Below are positions 14,732-24,361 of a DNA stretch of 35,105 nucleotides, one piece after another; position 1 is the stretch's first letter, and each line of letters starts with the position of its first letter. The DNA comes from Alcanivorax hongdengensis A-11-3 (GTDB taxonomy: Bacteria; Pseudomonadota; Gammaproteobacteria; Pseudomonadales; Alcanivoracaceae), in NCBI RefSeq assembly GCF_000300995.1, contig NZ_AMRJ01000032.1, positions 1 through 35,105 on the forward strand, in the 5' to 3' direction. A program made the position numbers and the translations under genes. A model generated the notes under the pieces. It did not search any database, was not told where the DNA came from, and saw nothing but the letters and a program-made list of their open reading frames with translations.

Positions 14732-15151
14732 TTACAGCTGCAGCTTGCTCAACCCGCCACGAATGGCCCGGTCCAGGGCCGCTTTTACTACCGGTGCAAT
14801 CAGCGGCAGCTTGCCTTCGAATTCGATGGTGTAGTGCAGCTGGCTGCCACCGTCATCGGTGGCGGAAAAGCGCATCACGCCCTTGTGATTCTTCAGCGGC
14901 GAGCCCTTGGTGATCTTGTATTCGATCAGTTCGTTGGGCACCACCTTGGTGACGGTTTCCTCGAACGGCGGCGCGATCAGGATGCGCATGCGGCGGGTGG
15001 AACCCACGCCGTTGACACTGTCAGTGCCGTCCTTGACGCGCTTGATCTTGGCCGGGGCAAACACGGTTTCCAGGTTGTGGTGGTCGCTGAGGAAATCAAA
15101 CAGCTTGTTCACGGAAAACGGGAAAGTCTTGGTAATGTCGATGCGTTGCAT
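14732..15151 (-). CDS. SRPBCC (START/polyketide cyclase-like) family protein
   Basis: A 139-residue cytoplasmic protein with the SRPBCC hydrophobic-pocket fold: N-terminal strand MQRIDITKTFPFSVNKLFDF, the helix FLSDHHNLETVFAPAKIKRV, an extended run of strands (GVGSTRRMRILI, FEETVTKVVPNELIEYKI, QLHYTIEFEGKLPL) and a long C-terminal helix LIAPVVKAALDRAIRGGL. Proteins of this type bind lipids or other hydrophobic ligands, or act as cyclases; no ligand can be assigned. The ATG at 15151 has GGAG five bases upstream and is preferred to an earlier in-frame start. It has its own terminator downstream and is separated from the nitronate monooxygenase gene by 95 bases. Confidence 0.8.
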   Translation of the reverse strand: MQRIDITKTFPFSVNKLFDFLSDHHNLETVFAPAKIKRVKDGTDSVNGVGSTRRMRILIAPPFEETVTKVVPNELIEYKITKGSPLKNHKGVMRFSATDDGGSQLHYTIEFEGKLPLIAPVVKAALDRAIRGGLSKLQL

Positions 15152-15246
15152 GGAGTCTCCGGGGGGCGGCAAGTAAACAGGGTGTTGATTGTGCCCGGCT
15201 GGTGCCGGAGAACAAGGTTATTTCGGGCCTTATTGCAAGCGCAAGC

Positions 15247-16284
15247 TCACAGGCCGGAGGCCAGCCAGGCCGTGATCTCCTGCGCCGGTGCGGCCCGGCA
15301 GGTGCTGGCACACTGGCCGGCCCATAATGGTGAGCAGTCGCCACTGCCGCGGGCTTCGGCGGCGGCGCGCAGCGGGCCGATGGCATTGCCGGCCAGCGGA
15401 AAGGCCGGTGCCTGTTCCGGCAGATAACCCAGCTCCTGCATCAGTCGATTGACGATGCCCCGGGCCGGGCGACCGGAGAATACCGTGGTCAGGGCGGTGT
15501 GGCGGGCCTGTTCGCTCTGCAGCCACTGGCGGTGCACCGTCTTGGTGGTGGCTTCCGGGCACAGCAGGTAGGCGGTGCCCGGTTGCACGGCACTGGCCCC
15601 CAGCGCCATGGCGGCCCGCACCGCGGCAGGGGTGCTGATGCCGCCGGCGGCAATCACCGGCAACGACACCGCGTCCACCAGTTGAGGCAACAGTGTCAGG
15701 GTGCCCTGTTGCAGGGTCAGGTCGTCACTGAGGAAGTGACCCCGATGGCCACCGGCTTCCAGGCCCTGGGCAATGATGCCGTCGGCGCCATGGGCCTGCA
15801 GCCATAGTGCTTCGTCCACGGTGGTGGCGCTGGACAGCACCCGGGCGCCGGTGGCCTTGACCTGATCGAGCAACGCCTTGTCCGGCAGGCCGTAATGAAA
15901 GCTCACCACCGCCGGGCGAAAGCGCGCCAGCACCGTGGCGCAGTCGCCGTCAAAGGGCTGGCGCGATGGGCCGCTGGCAATGGCGGCGACATCGGCGTTG
16001 AAGGTGTCGTAGTAGGGGCGCAGGGTCTCCACCCAGCGTTGCTCGCCCTGCGGGTCCGGGGCGGGCGGCGTGTGGCAGAAGAAGTTCACGTTCCAGGGGC
16101 GGTCGGTGGCGCCGGCCAGGGCGGTGAGCTGCTCTTCCAGCGCGGCGGCGTTGAGCATGCCCGCTGGTAGTGAGCCCAGCGCCCCGGCATTGCTGATGGC
16201 GGCGGCCAGACGCCAGTCCTGCACGCCGGCCATGGGCGCCTGAATCAGGGGCAGGTCCGTGGCAAACAGTGTGCGATGGGTCAT
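15247..16284 (-). CDS. Nitronate monooxygenase family flavoprotein
   Basis: A 345-residue FMN enzyme of the nitronate monooxygenase (2-nitropropane dioxygenase) family, which oxidises alkyl nitronates. Seen features: LPLIQAPMAGVQDWRLAAAI at the N-terminus (first strand of the TIM barrel), the FMN-phosphate and catalytic region IIAQGLEAGGHRGHFL with the conserved His, VIAAGGISTPAAVRAAMALG, and ASAVQPGTAYLLCPE. The long, Gly-rich C-terminus matches class I enzymes. Its ATG lies 16 bases after the stop codon of the small membrane protein, so it is the last gene of a ggt operon. Detoxification of nitro compounds such as propionate 3-nitronate is the usual role. Confidence 0.9.
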   Translation of the reverse strand: MTHRTLFATDLPLIQAPMAGVQDWRLAAAISNAGALGSLPAGMLNAAALEEQLTALAGATDRPWNVNFFCHTPPAPDPQGEQRWVETLRPYYDTFNADVAAIASGPSRQPFDGDCATVLARFRPAVVSFHYGLPDKALLDQVKATGARVLSSATTVDEALWLQAHGADGIIAQGLEAGGHRGHFLSDDLTLQQGTLTLLPQLVDAVSLPVIAAGGISTPAAVRAAMALGASAVQPGTAYLLCPEATTKTVHRQWLQSEQARHTALTTVFSGRPARGIVNRLMQELGYLPEQAPAFPLAGNAIGPLRAAAEARGSGDCSPLWAGQCASTCRAAPAQEITAWLASGL

Positions 16285-16300
16285 GTGGTTTCCCTGTCAG

Positions 16301-16741
16301 TTATAAGCCGAGCTTCTGCGCGCCCAGGTAGGTCAGTGGCATGGCCACCAGCAGGATCACCACCAGGAACAGCAGGCCGATGCCCACCGCTTTCCAGTCG
16401 GAGCTGCAGGGCCGACCACTGGCGGTATGGGCCAGAATGGCCTGGCCCTGAACGCGGCGGGCGATCAGGGCCATGGCAACCATCTGCACGGCGGTGAAGA
16501 TGGCCGCCGGAATGTTGGCGGGCAGGTAATAGGCCAGCACCAGGGACACCGCCAGTACGATCAACGCCAGTGTCAGGGCCAGCAGGGGGCGGCCGCCATC
16601 CTGCCGGCGGCGCTCGTTGAGCCACAACAGCAGGCCGCCGGCCAGCGGTGAGCCGAAGAAGGTGGCCAGGCCGATGCCGGCGGATTTGTAGGGTAGCGCG
16701 CCCTCGCGGAACGGGCTGGTGCTGGCGGGTGCCGATGTCAT
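16301..16741 (-). CDS. Small multi-pass membrane protein, unknown function
   Basis: A 146-residue protein that I do not recognise. Three or four hydrophobic segments are visible: AGIGLATFFGSPLAGGLLLW, LLALTLALIVLAVSLVLAYY, ANIPAAIFTAVQMVAMALIA and AVGIGLLFLVVILLVAMPLT, with the charged loop NERRRQDGGR after the first, which would face the cytoplasm. Its ATG overlaps the ggt stop codon by four bases (ATGA), so it is translationally coupled to a periplasmic gamma-glutamyltransferase, and nitronate monooxygenase follows after 16 bases. A role as transporter subunit or membrane partner would be guesswork. Confidence 0.72.
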   Translation of the reverse strand: MTSAPASTSPFREGALPYKSAGIGLATFFGSPLAGGLLLWLNERRRQDGGRPLLALTLALIVLAVSLVLAYYLPANIPAAIFTAVQMVAMALIARRVQGQAILAHTASGRPCSSDWKAVGIGLLFLVVILLVAMPLTYLGAQKLGL

Positions 16742-18420
16742 GGTGTTGCCCCTGCCGGTTGCGGGCCGCGTACCTGGGCGCTGCCAATGCCCCGTGGGTC
16801 ACTGGCGGCGGTCACGGCGCCGGTCTGACGATTCCATTCGATGGCCTGCATGTTGCCATAGCGGCGCCCGGTGGACACCACCTTGTGTCCCAGTTTCATC
16901 AGTTCCTTGGCGGCCGGACTACCGACAAAGGCGGGCTCGGCCTGCACCTCGTCGGGCAGGTACTGATGATGGAAGCGCACCCGGCTGACCCAGTCTTCCA
17001 CCGGCTTGTTATCGGCGGCCTCGATGACACCCAGCATCACCATGGAAATGATACGGCTGCCCCCGGGCGTGCCGAGGATGGCGACCCGGTCGTCGAATTC
17101 CACAAAGGTGGGGGTCATGGACGACAGGGGCCGTTTGCCCGGGGCAATGGCATTGGCGTGGCTGCTCACCAGGCCGTAGGCGTTGGGCTCGCCGGGTTTG
17201 GCGGAGAAGTCATCCATTTCGTTGTTGAGCACCACGCCGGTGCCGGGGGCCACGAAACCGCTGCCGAACGGCAGGTTGATACTGAGCGTGGCGGACACCC
17301 GGTTGCCGTCCTTGTCGAGCACGGACAGGTGGGTGGTGTGGAAGCCTTCCTCGGCGGTGATCGGCTCGCCCAGGCTGGCGCTGGGGGTGGCCTTGTCCAG
17401 CTGAATGCTGGCGGCCCGCTGTTTGGCGTAGGCCGTGCTCAACAGCTTCTCCACAGGGTTATCCACAAAGTCCGGGTCGCCCAGGTAGCGGGCCCGGTCC
17501 TGGTAGGCACGACGCATGGCTTCCACCGCCAGGTGCGGCATCAGCACATCGCCCACCTGACCCTCGTTGAACTGACTGAGGATGTTCAGCGCCTCGCCCA
17601 TCACCACGCCGCCAGCGGAGGGCGGCGGCGCCGAGACAATGCGCCCGCCACGGAAGTGGCTGACCGTGGGGGTGCGTTCCACCACCTGATAACCCTTCAG
17701 GTCCTCCAGGGTCCAGATACCGCCGGCCTGCTGCACACCGTCGACCAGCTTCTGCGCCACCTCGCCCTGATAGAAGCCGGCCCGCCCCTGTTCGGCCAGG
17801 ACGCTCAGGGTGTGGGCCAGATCCGGCTGTTTGATCACATAGCCGTCCGCCGGCACCTTGCCGTTGTGCAGGAAGATGGCGGCGGCATCCGGGAAGCGGT
17901 TGAGCACCTCCTCGCGGTAACCGGTGAGCTTGCGGTAGCGCGCGTCCACCGGGAAGCCCTCTTTGGCCAGTTTGATGGCCGGGGCCAGGGAGGTCGTCAG
18001 TGGCAGGGTGCCGTAGTGCTCGGCCAGGTAGACAAAGGCGGCGGCCTGCCCGGGGATGGCGGCGGCGCTGGGACCGTTGAGGGCCCAGTCGCGCATCACC
18101 TTGCCGTGCTTGTCCTGGTACATGTTGGCGGTGGCGGCGCCGGGGGCCTTTTCGCGGGCGTCCACCAGGGTCTGCTTGCCGTCACTCTGGCGGTGCAGCA
18201 GCCAGAAGCCGCCGCCGCCCATGCCGGAGGAATAGGGCTCCACCACGGCCAGGGCGGCGGCCACGGCCACGGCGGCATCAAAGGCATTGCCGCCCTGGTC
18301 GAGAATGCGCATGCCGGCGGCGGTGGCCAGCGGGTGGGCACTGGCCACGGCGTTCTTGCCCGGCCCGGCGGCCTGGGCAGTGACGCTGATGACCAGCAGC
18401 AATGAAAGCAGGTAGCGCAT
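16738..18420 (-). CDS. ggt: Gamma-glutamyltransferase
   Basis: Periplasmic enzyme that removes the gamma-glutamyl group from glutathione and transfers it to water or amino acids. The 560-residue precursor has a signal peptide (MRYLLSLLLVISVTAQAAG) and the whole GGT fold: AVASAHPLATAAGMRILDQG, YSSGMGGGGFWLL, then the self-cleavage site HTTHLSVLDKDG, where Thr362 becomes the N-terminal nucleophile of the small subunit, and the substrate loop SSMTPTFVEF with ILGTPGGSRII. Length and order match E. coli Ggt (580 residues). GGAGG precedes the ATG. It heads an operon with a small membrane protein and nitronate monooxygenase, and follows coaD in the same direction after 113 bases. Confidence 0.96.
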   Translation of the reverse strand: MRYLLSLLLVISVTAQAAGPGKNAVASAHPLATAAGMRILDQGGNAFDAAVAVAAALAVVEPYSSGMGGGGFWLLHRQSDGKQTLVDAREKAPGAATANMYQDKHGKVMRDWALNGPSAAAIPGQAAAFVYLAEHYGTLPLTTSLAPAIKLAKEGFPVDARYRKLTGYREEVLNRFPDAAAIFLHNGKVPADGYVIKQPDLAHTLSVLAEQGRAGFYQGEVAQKLVDGVQQAGGIWTLEDLKGYQVVERTPTVSHFRGGRIVSAPPPSAGGVVMGEALNILSQFNEGQVGDVLMPHLAVEAMRRAYQDRARYLGDPDFVDNPVEKLLSTAYAKQRAASIQLDKATPSASLGEPITAEEGFHTTHLSVLDKDGNRVSATLSINLPFGSGFVAPGTGVVLNNEMDDFSAKPGEPNAYGLVSSHANAIAPGKRPLSSMTPTFVEFDDRVAILGTPGGSRIISMVMLGVIEAADNKPVEDWVSRVRFHHQYLPDEVQAEPAFVGSPAAKELMKLGHKVVSTGRRYGNMQAIEWNRQTGAVTAASDPRGIGSAQVRGPQPAGATP

Positions 18421-18533
18421 GGGGTTCCTCCATGAAAGCCGGTGAGCGAGCCCTGCGAGCGCGGCCTGAAGGCCACACGTTTGGCAGAATGCGTCCGGCG
18501 ATATTGTTATACAGACCCCTCAATGGGTCATTG

Positions 18534-20226
<1,693 letters not shown>

Positions 20227-20256
20227 GGCAGACTCCGGTAATGGCTGACAGACCCA

Positions 20257-20287
20257 TGCTCAGCTATAGAGTATGCTCTAAGGTCAA
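20257..20287 (-). promoter_or_regulatory. Candidate MerR-type operator/promoter between the SDR and MerR genes
   Basis: On the minus strand TTGACC (20282-20287) fits a -35 box and is immediately followed by an inverted repeat with TAGAG/CTCTA arms (20267-20271 and 20276-20280). MerR-family regulators act at promoters with over-long 19-20 bp spacers holding such a dyad. The -10 box that a 19-bp spacer predicts (TGAGCA, 20257-20262) is poor, so the exact promoter is uncertain. Confidence 0.5.
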
Positions 20288-20310
20288 GCTTTTGATTCAG
20301 GGACCTTGTC

Positions 20311-20718
20311 ATGCGTATTGCCGAGCTGGAAGCGCGCACCGGTATCAACCGTCATACCCTGCGTTATTACGAGAAGGAGGGGCTGCTGCAGGAGGTGGTC
20401 CGCCGCGACAACAATTACCGCGATTACCCGGAAAAGGCGGTGGAGCGGGTGATCATGGTTGGCCAGCTCAAGGCCCTGGGGTTTTCCCTGCGCGAAATCC
20501 GCGATGTGCTGGATGCCCTGCGCACCGATAGCATCGATTGCGAGCAGGGCGCGGTACTGATGGCAGAGAAGAAGGCGCTGGTGGACAGCAAGGTGCGTGA
20601 GCTGAAAAAGGTCAGCGCCCTGCTGGGCCGTGAACAGCAGCGCCTGGAAGCCAGTGCCCGTGCTCAGTGTGAAAAGAACGCGTCCGGGCATGCAAAACGT
20701 TCTTCAAACGCTGTCTGA
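20311..20718 (+). CDS. MerR family transcriptional regulator
   Basis: A 135-residue regulator. The N-terminal winged helix-turn-helix is clear: MRIAELEARTGINRHTLRYY followed by EKEGLLQEVVRRDNNYRDY, then LGFSLREIRDVLDAL and a long dimerisation helix (EKKALVDSKVRELKKVSALL). Only two Cys are present, in SIDCEQG near residue 72 and in RAQCEK near the C-terminus, so the metal-binding arrangement of CueR/ZntR is absent and an organic or redox effector is more likely. It is divergent from an SDR gene, and the dyad at 20267-20280 is a plausible binding site for both promoters. Confidence 0.92.
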   Translation: MRIAELEARTGINRHTLRYYEKEGLLQEVVRRDNNYRDYPEKAVERVIMVGQLKALGFSLREIRDVLDALRTDSIDCEQGAVLMAEKKALVDSKVRELKKVSALLGREQQRLEASARAQCEKNASGHAKRSSNAV

Positions 20719-20886
20719 CCGTAGATGTTTTTGATCACAGCGTTTCCTTTTAATGCATTGGGTCAATGTTGAGCGTTTTGGTTAATCGCCTGGTCTGACA
20801 AAAGCCTGCGGTTGCTGGTAAAAACGCGGCGAGGTTCCCAAGCTTGTCGGTCCCGATCCCCGGGCAGATCAACAGAGGATGCATTC

Positions 20887-21477
20887 ATGAGCCGCCCCCA
20901 GAAACAGTCCAATGTGCACACGCTGAGAGAGGTTTCCTTTGCCGCCGCGCAGACACAGGGCCAGGTATCCCTGGACGAGGCGCTGACCATTTTTGATGCC
21001 CTGGAGCCGGTGCAGCCGGACTTCATGATCGGTGCCTGGCAGGGCGAAGGTTTTGAAACCGGCCACCCGCTGGATGGGGTGCTGGAGCGTTGCCACTGGC
21101 ATGGCAAGCGGTTCGAGAGTGCCGAGCATGTGCATCCGCTGGTATTTCGCAAGGCCGGCGGCAAGCTGGCCAGCGTCAAGCCGCTGCTGACCATGCCGGC
21201 CCTGGGCCTGCTGGACCGTCTGCCGATGCTCAAATCCGCCCGCGCCGGCAAGGTGTTTCAGTGGTTGATCCCGCTGCTGTCCACCGGCAACTCCGATGCG
21301 CGCCTGCGCATGACGTCCTACCGCGGCAAGGTGTCCGCCACCATGGTTTACGACAACCTGCCGATCAACGATGTGTTCCGCAAGGTGGATGACAACACGG
21401 TGCTGGGCGTGATGGACATGAAAGGCATGAAGACGCCCTTCTTCTTTGTACTGCGCCGGGAAGATGGCAGCGCCTGA
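20887..21477 (+). CDS. GXWXG/DUF4334 domain protein
   Basis: A 196-residue cytoplasmic protein of the DUF4334 group. The N-terminal GXWXG part is seen as PDFMIGAWQGEGFETGHPLD (about residues 48-67) and continues CHWHGKRFESAEHVHPLVF. The DUF4334 C-terminal part includes DARLRMTSYRGKVSATMVYD, LPINDVFRKVDDNTVLGVMD and a closing hydrophobic strand TPFFFVLRRED. The ATG at 20887 has AGAGGAT six bases upstream; an earlier in-frame ATG at 20812 is rejected. Its function is unknown. The 168 bases before it (20719-20886) contain no gene or recognisable element. Confidence 0.85.
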   Translation: MSRPQKQSNVHTLREVSFAAAQTQGQVSLDEALTIFDALEPVQPDFMIGAWQGEGFETGHPLDGVLERCHWHGKRFESAEHVHPLVFRKAGGKLASVKPLLTMPALGLLDRLPMLKSARAGKVFQWLIPLLSTGNSDARLRMTSYRGKVSATMVYDNLPINDVFRKVDDNTVLGVMDMKGMKTPFFFVLRREDGSA

Positions 21478-21531
21478 GTTGGCCCGCCGCCCGGCAGCCG
21501 TTACCCTCGTGACAAATAACGGGGGGCAGTA

Positions 21532-22020
21532 ATGACACACTGGGCACCACAATACACCCGCGCCGAGCGGTGGCGCCTGTTGCTGCTGCATGGCGCCTGG
21601 GCGCTGCCGCTGTTGCTGGTGACCCAGTCACTTTTTTTCCCCTGGTTTGAGGGCTATGTGCGAACGGCCCACTGCCGGCAGTATCTGCTGGCCGGGCAGT
21701 GGCCGGTGACCGGCCTGCAACTGGTGGTCTTCGGGCTCTTCGTGGGGCTGCCGGCGCTGCTCACGCTGACGGTACTGGCGCTGGAGGGGCGGCGCAGCTA
21801 CCGGGCTCTGATGCTGGCCCAGTTTCCACCGCCGGGGGAGAAGGTCTGGCGGCGCACGGCTTACCTGTACGGCGGCAAGGCGCGCCTGCGGGCTGGCTTG
21901 TTCTTTGCCATGGTGTTGTTGCTGGTTGGCCTGTGCGTGCAGGGTTATGGCTGGGCCACGGCGTTCATGCAGCAGGCTTCGCCGGATTTGTCCCTGTGTC
22001 TGCAACCCCGTCAGGGCTGA
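21532..22020 (+). CDS. Predicted membrane protein, unknown function
   Basis: I do not recognise this 162-residue protein. It has three hydrophobic segments: LLLLHGAWALPLLLVTQSLF, LQLVVFGLFVGLPALLTLTV and LRAGLFFAMVLLLVGLCVQG, with the basic loop RRTAYLYGGKARLR between the second and third. The layout (short charged N-terminus, periplasmic loop with two aromatic-rich stretches) suggests a small inner-membrane protein. It sits in a co-directional run with the DUF4334 protein and a VOC protein, with gaps of 54 and 27 bases, so co-transcription is possible. Confidence 0.7.
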   Translation: MTHWAPQYTRAERWRLLLLHGAWALPLLLVTQSLFFPWFEGYVRTAHCRQYLLAGQWPVTGLQLVVFGLFVGLPALLTLTVLALEGRRSYRALMLAQFPPPGEKVWRRTAYLYGGKARLRAGLFFAMVLLLVGLCVQGYGWATAFMQQASPDLSLCLQPRQG

Positions 22021-22047
22021 TATGCTGGGGCACCCACTGACCGGTAG

Positions 22048-22452
22048 ATGACCATGACCGATCCTGCTCCCGGCGCTGTGATCTTTGCCAGCGACCCGGC
22101 CCGCCTGGCGTCCTTCTATGCCGACCTGCTGACACTGACGACCGTCTACCGTGAGGCGGACAAGGTGGTACTCAGTGGTGAGGGGCTGGCCATCACGGTG
22201 TTGGCGTTACCGCCATCCGTGGCGCAGAACCTGACGTTTGCCTCACCGCCCCGCCGCCGCGACCGGCTGCCCATGAAGCTGATCCTACCGGTGGCCAGCC
22301 TGGCCCTGGCCCGTGAACGGGCGCCATTGCTGGGCGGTGGTATGGATCCTGCTAGTTCCGAATGGCAGGCCGGAAACTTCCGTGCCTGTGACGGTTTCGA
22401 CCCGGAAGGCAATGTGGTGCAGTTCCGGGAACCCCTCGGGAAAATGCCCTAA
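22048..22452 (+). CDS. VOC/glyoxalase-like domain protein
   Basis: A 134-residue protein with a single vicinal-oxygen-chelate fold. Typical features are IFASDPARLASFYADLLTL at the N-terminus (first beta-alpha-beta unit) and ACDGFDPEGNVVQFREPLG at the C-terminus, where the Asp-Pro-x-Gly-Asn turn and the last-strand acidic residue mark the family. The usual first metal ligand (His or Gln on strand one) is not obvious, since the strand reads GAVIFASD, so it may not be a metal enzyme. The ATG at 22048 is followed by another two codons on; neither has a good ribosome binding site. Confidence 0.7.
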   Translation: MTMTDPAPGAVIFASDPARLASFYADLLTLTTVYREADKVVLSGEGLAITVLALPPSVAQNLTFASPPRRRDRLPMKLILPVASLALARERAPLLGGGMDPASSEWQAGNFRACDGFDPEGNVVQFREPLGKMP

Positions 22453-22468
22453 AGGAGAATGATCCCCC

Positions 22469-22681
22469 ATGTCCATGCAGGAAATGCTGACCTATCTGGC
22501 GAGCTGGGCCGTGATTGGCGCGCTGATCTGTTTTTTTGTGGCCCGTCACCGGGGGCGTAAGCCCTGGGTGGCCTTGCTGGTGGGGTTTGGCCTGGGGTTC
22601 ATTCCGGTGGCCTGGCTGATTTATCTGATCTGGCTGATCTTCCAGCCGGTGGAGCCGGCCGGCAAGGCGCCGCCTCGCTAG
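22469..22681 (+). CDS. Small two-helix membrane protein
   Basis: A 70-residue protein with two hydrophobic helices, TYLASWAVIGALICFFVA and WVALLVGFGLGFIPVAWLIY with LIWLIF, separated by the basic turn RHRGRKP that would face the cytoplasm. AAAGGAG lies upstream, though with a longer than usual spacing. It follows the VOC gene by 16 bases, so it is probably the last gene of that run. I do not recognise a family beyond a general resemblance to small phage-shock-like or DUF-type membrane peptides. Confidence 0.65.
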   Translation: MSMQEMLTYLASWAVIGALICFFVARHRGRKPWVALLVGFGLGFIPVAWLIYLIWLIFQPVEPAGKAPPR

Positions 22682-22720
22682 AGGCGGCACCCGGGTTGAT
22701 CCCTCCTGGATGGGGGGCGT

Positions 22721-24337
22721 TCAGGCGGTGAGCTTGTCGGCCAGGGCCGTGGCGTTTTTGGCGCTGAGGCTGTAGAGGGTCAGTTGCGGGTTCACGCCCA
22801 GACTGGTGGGCAGCACCGAGCCGTCGATCACGTAGAGGTTATCCAGGTACTTGTAGCTGCCATCGGCGTTGACCACGCAATGTTGGTCATCGTCGCCCAT
22901 GGCGCAGCCACCCATGACGTGGGCGCTGCCCATGCCGGTGATCACCGGGGCGTAGTCGAAGCCTTCGATGGCGGCCCTGGCCTCCTGCCAGCGGTTGTAG
23001 TAACCGGCGTGGCTGTGCCCCGGTCGCACGGCTTTGGCGCCGGCGGCGAACTGCATTTCCGCCATGGTCAGGTGGGCCCGTTTGGCGCCGTCCAGCAGAT
23101 AGTCGTTGACCGGATAATCCAGCAAGGGCTCGCCATTATCACGCAACTCCACGGTGCCGCCCACGCTGTCCTCGTGGAAGCCGTCGCGCAGCAGGGCGAT
23201 GGCGCCGGTGAGGTTGGGCAGTTGTGCTATCTCCTCGCGGGCATCCGCGCCGTAGCCACCCAGCAGGGCACTGGCCAGTCCCGGGTGCAGGGGCATCATT
23301 TCCAGCTTGTAGCCCGCCGGGCCTTCCACGCCGTGCTTGAAGGTGAACTCGTCGGAATACATGGACTGGGGCGCGCCGTAGTAGGGTGCCATTTCCTGGT
23401 CGAAACGCCCGTAACTGAAGGTGGTGGGGTGCAGGAAGGTGCGCTTGCCCACCCGCCCGTTGGGGTCCGGCGCCTTGGAGCGCAGCAGCAGTGCCGGGGT
23501 CTGGATGCCACCCCCGGCGGCGATCACGGTGCCGGCCTTGAGCGTCAGGGTGGCGCCGGTGCGTTGCTTGTTATCGTCCAGTGGATGCACGGCCACCCCG
23601 GTGACTTTGTCACCCTCGATCAGCAGATGATCGGCCTGGGCGCTGTGCACCAGTACGGCGCCGGCCGTCATGGCCGCCGGGATGGTGGTCACCAGCATGG
23701 ATTGCTTGGCGTTGGTGGGGCAGCCCATGCCGCAGTAGCCGATGTTCCAGCAGCCACTGACGTTGCGCGGGATCACCGCCCAGCGCCAGCCCATGGCTTC
23801 GCAGCCCTTGCGCAGCACATCGTTATTGGCATTGGGCGGCATGGCCCACTTGCTGATGTTGAGGCGCTTTTCCATGCGCTCGAACCAGGGGTCCAGGGTC
23901 TCCCGGTCCAGGCCTTTGACGCCGTAGCGATCGTGCCAGTGTTGCAGAGTTTCGCGCGGTGTGCGGAAACTGCTGGTCCAGTTGACCACGGTGGTGCCGC
24001 CCACGGTGCGCCCCTGCAGGATGGTCATGCTGGCGTCCTTGTTGGCCCGCATGGCGCCTTCCTGATAGAGGTCCCGGTAGGCGTCGCCCTCGTCCATGTT
24101 GAAGGCGTCGGAGCTTTTCAGCTTGCCGGCCTCCACCAGGATGACGCGCAGGCCCCGCTGGCTGAGAATTTCCGCGCTGACGCCACCGCCGGCACCGCTG
24201 CCGATGATGATGACATCCGCTTCCAGGGTCTGGTCACTGGTGAGGGTGCGCCCGTCGATCACGTTCCAGCCGCCGGCAATGCCGGCTTTCCACGGGTCCT
24301 TGATGCCCTTGATCTGCAGTGTGGAGAGATCCTGCAT
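22721..24337 (-). CDS. GMC family FAD-dependent alcohol oxidoreductase
   Basis: A 538-residue GMC (glucose-methanol-choline) oxidoreductase. The FAD-binding motif DVIIIGSGAGGGVSAEILSQ begins near residue 41, followed by VILVEAG, the FAD-contact stretch LQGRTVGGTTVVNW, a Cys-containing segment (GCWNIGYCGMGCPTNAKQS), and the C-terminal signature GSAHVMGGCAMGDDD with LYVIDGSVLPTSLGVNPQLT. The pattern is nearer to long-chain alcohol oxidases and membrane-linked dehydrogenases than to choline dehydrogenase. It has no signal peptide. AGGAG lies eight bases before the ATG. It follows a Tat-signal lipoprotein gene by 24 bases and shares direction with an aldehyde dehydrogenase, suggesting alcohol-to-aldehyde-to-acid oxidation. 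Confidence 0.92.
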   Translation of the reverse strand: MQDLSTLQIKGIKDPWKAGIAGGWNVIDGRTLTSDQTLEADVIIIGSGAGGGVSAEILSQRGLRVILVEAGKLKSSDAFNMDEGDAYRDLYQEGAMRANKDASMTILQGRTVGGTTVVNWTSSFRTPRETLQHWHDRYGVKGLDRETLDPWFERMEKRLNISKWAMPPNANNDVLRKGCEAMGWRWAVIPRNVSGCWNIGYCGMGCPTNAKQSMLVTTIPAAMTAGAVLVHSAQADHLLIEGDKVTGVAVHPLDDNKQRTGATLTLKAGTVIAAGGGIQTPALLLRSKAPDPNGRVGKRTFLHPTTFSYGRFDQEMAPYYGAPQSMYSDEFTFKHGVEGPAGYKLEMMPLHPGLASALLGGYGADAREEIAQLPNLTGAIALLRDGFHEDSVGGTVELRDNGEPLLDYPVNDYLLDGAKRAHLTMAEMQFAAGAKAVRPGHSHAGYYNRWQEARAAIEGFDYAPVITGMGSAHVMGGCAMGDDDQHCVVNADGSYKYLDNLYVIDGSVLPTSLGVNPQLTLYSLSAKNATALADKLTA

Positions 24338-24361
24338 GGTGTGTGCTCCTGTTCGGTGGCG

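Noticed and set aside
16648..18405. 585-codon open frame antisense to ggt
   Set aside because: Gly/His-rich low-complexity translation; ggt on the opposite strand has all catalytic motifs.
20719..20886. Small RNA or riboswitch upstream of the DUF4334 gene
   Set aside because: No stable paired structure or known riboswitch motif could be recognised by eye.
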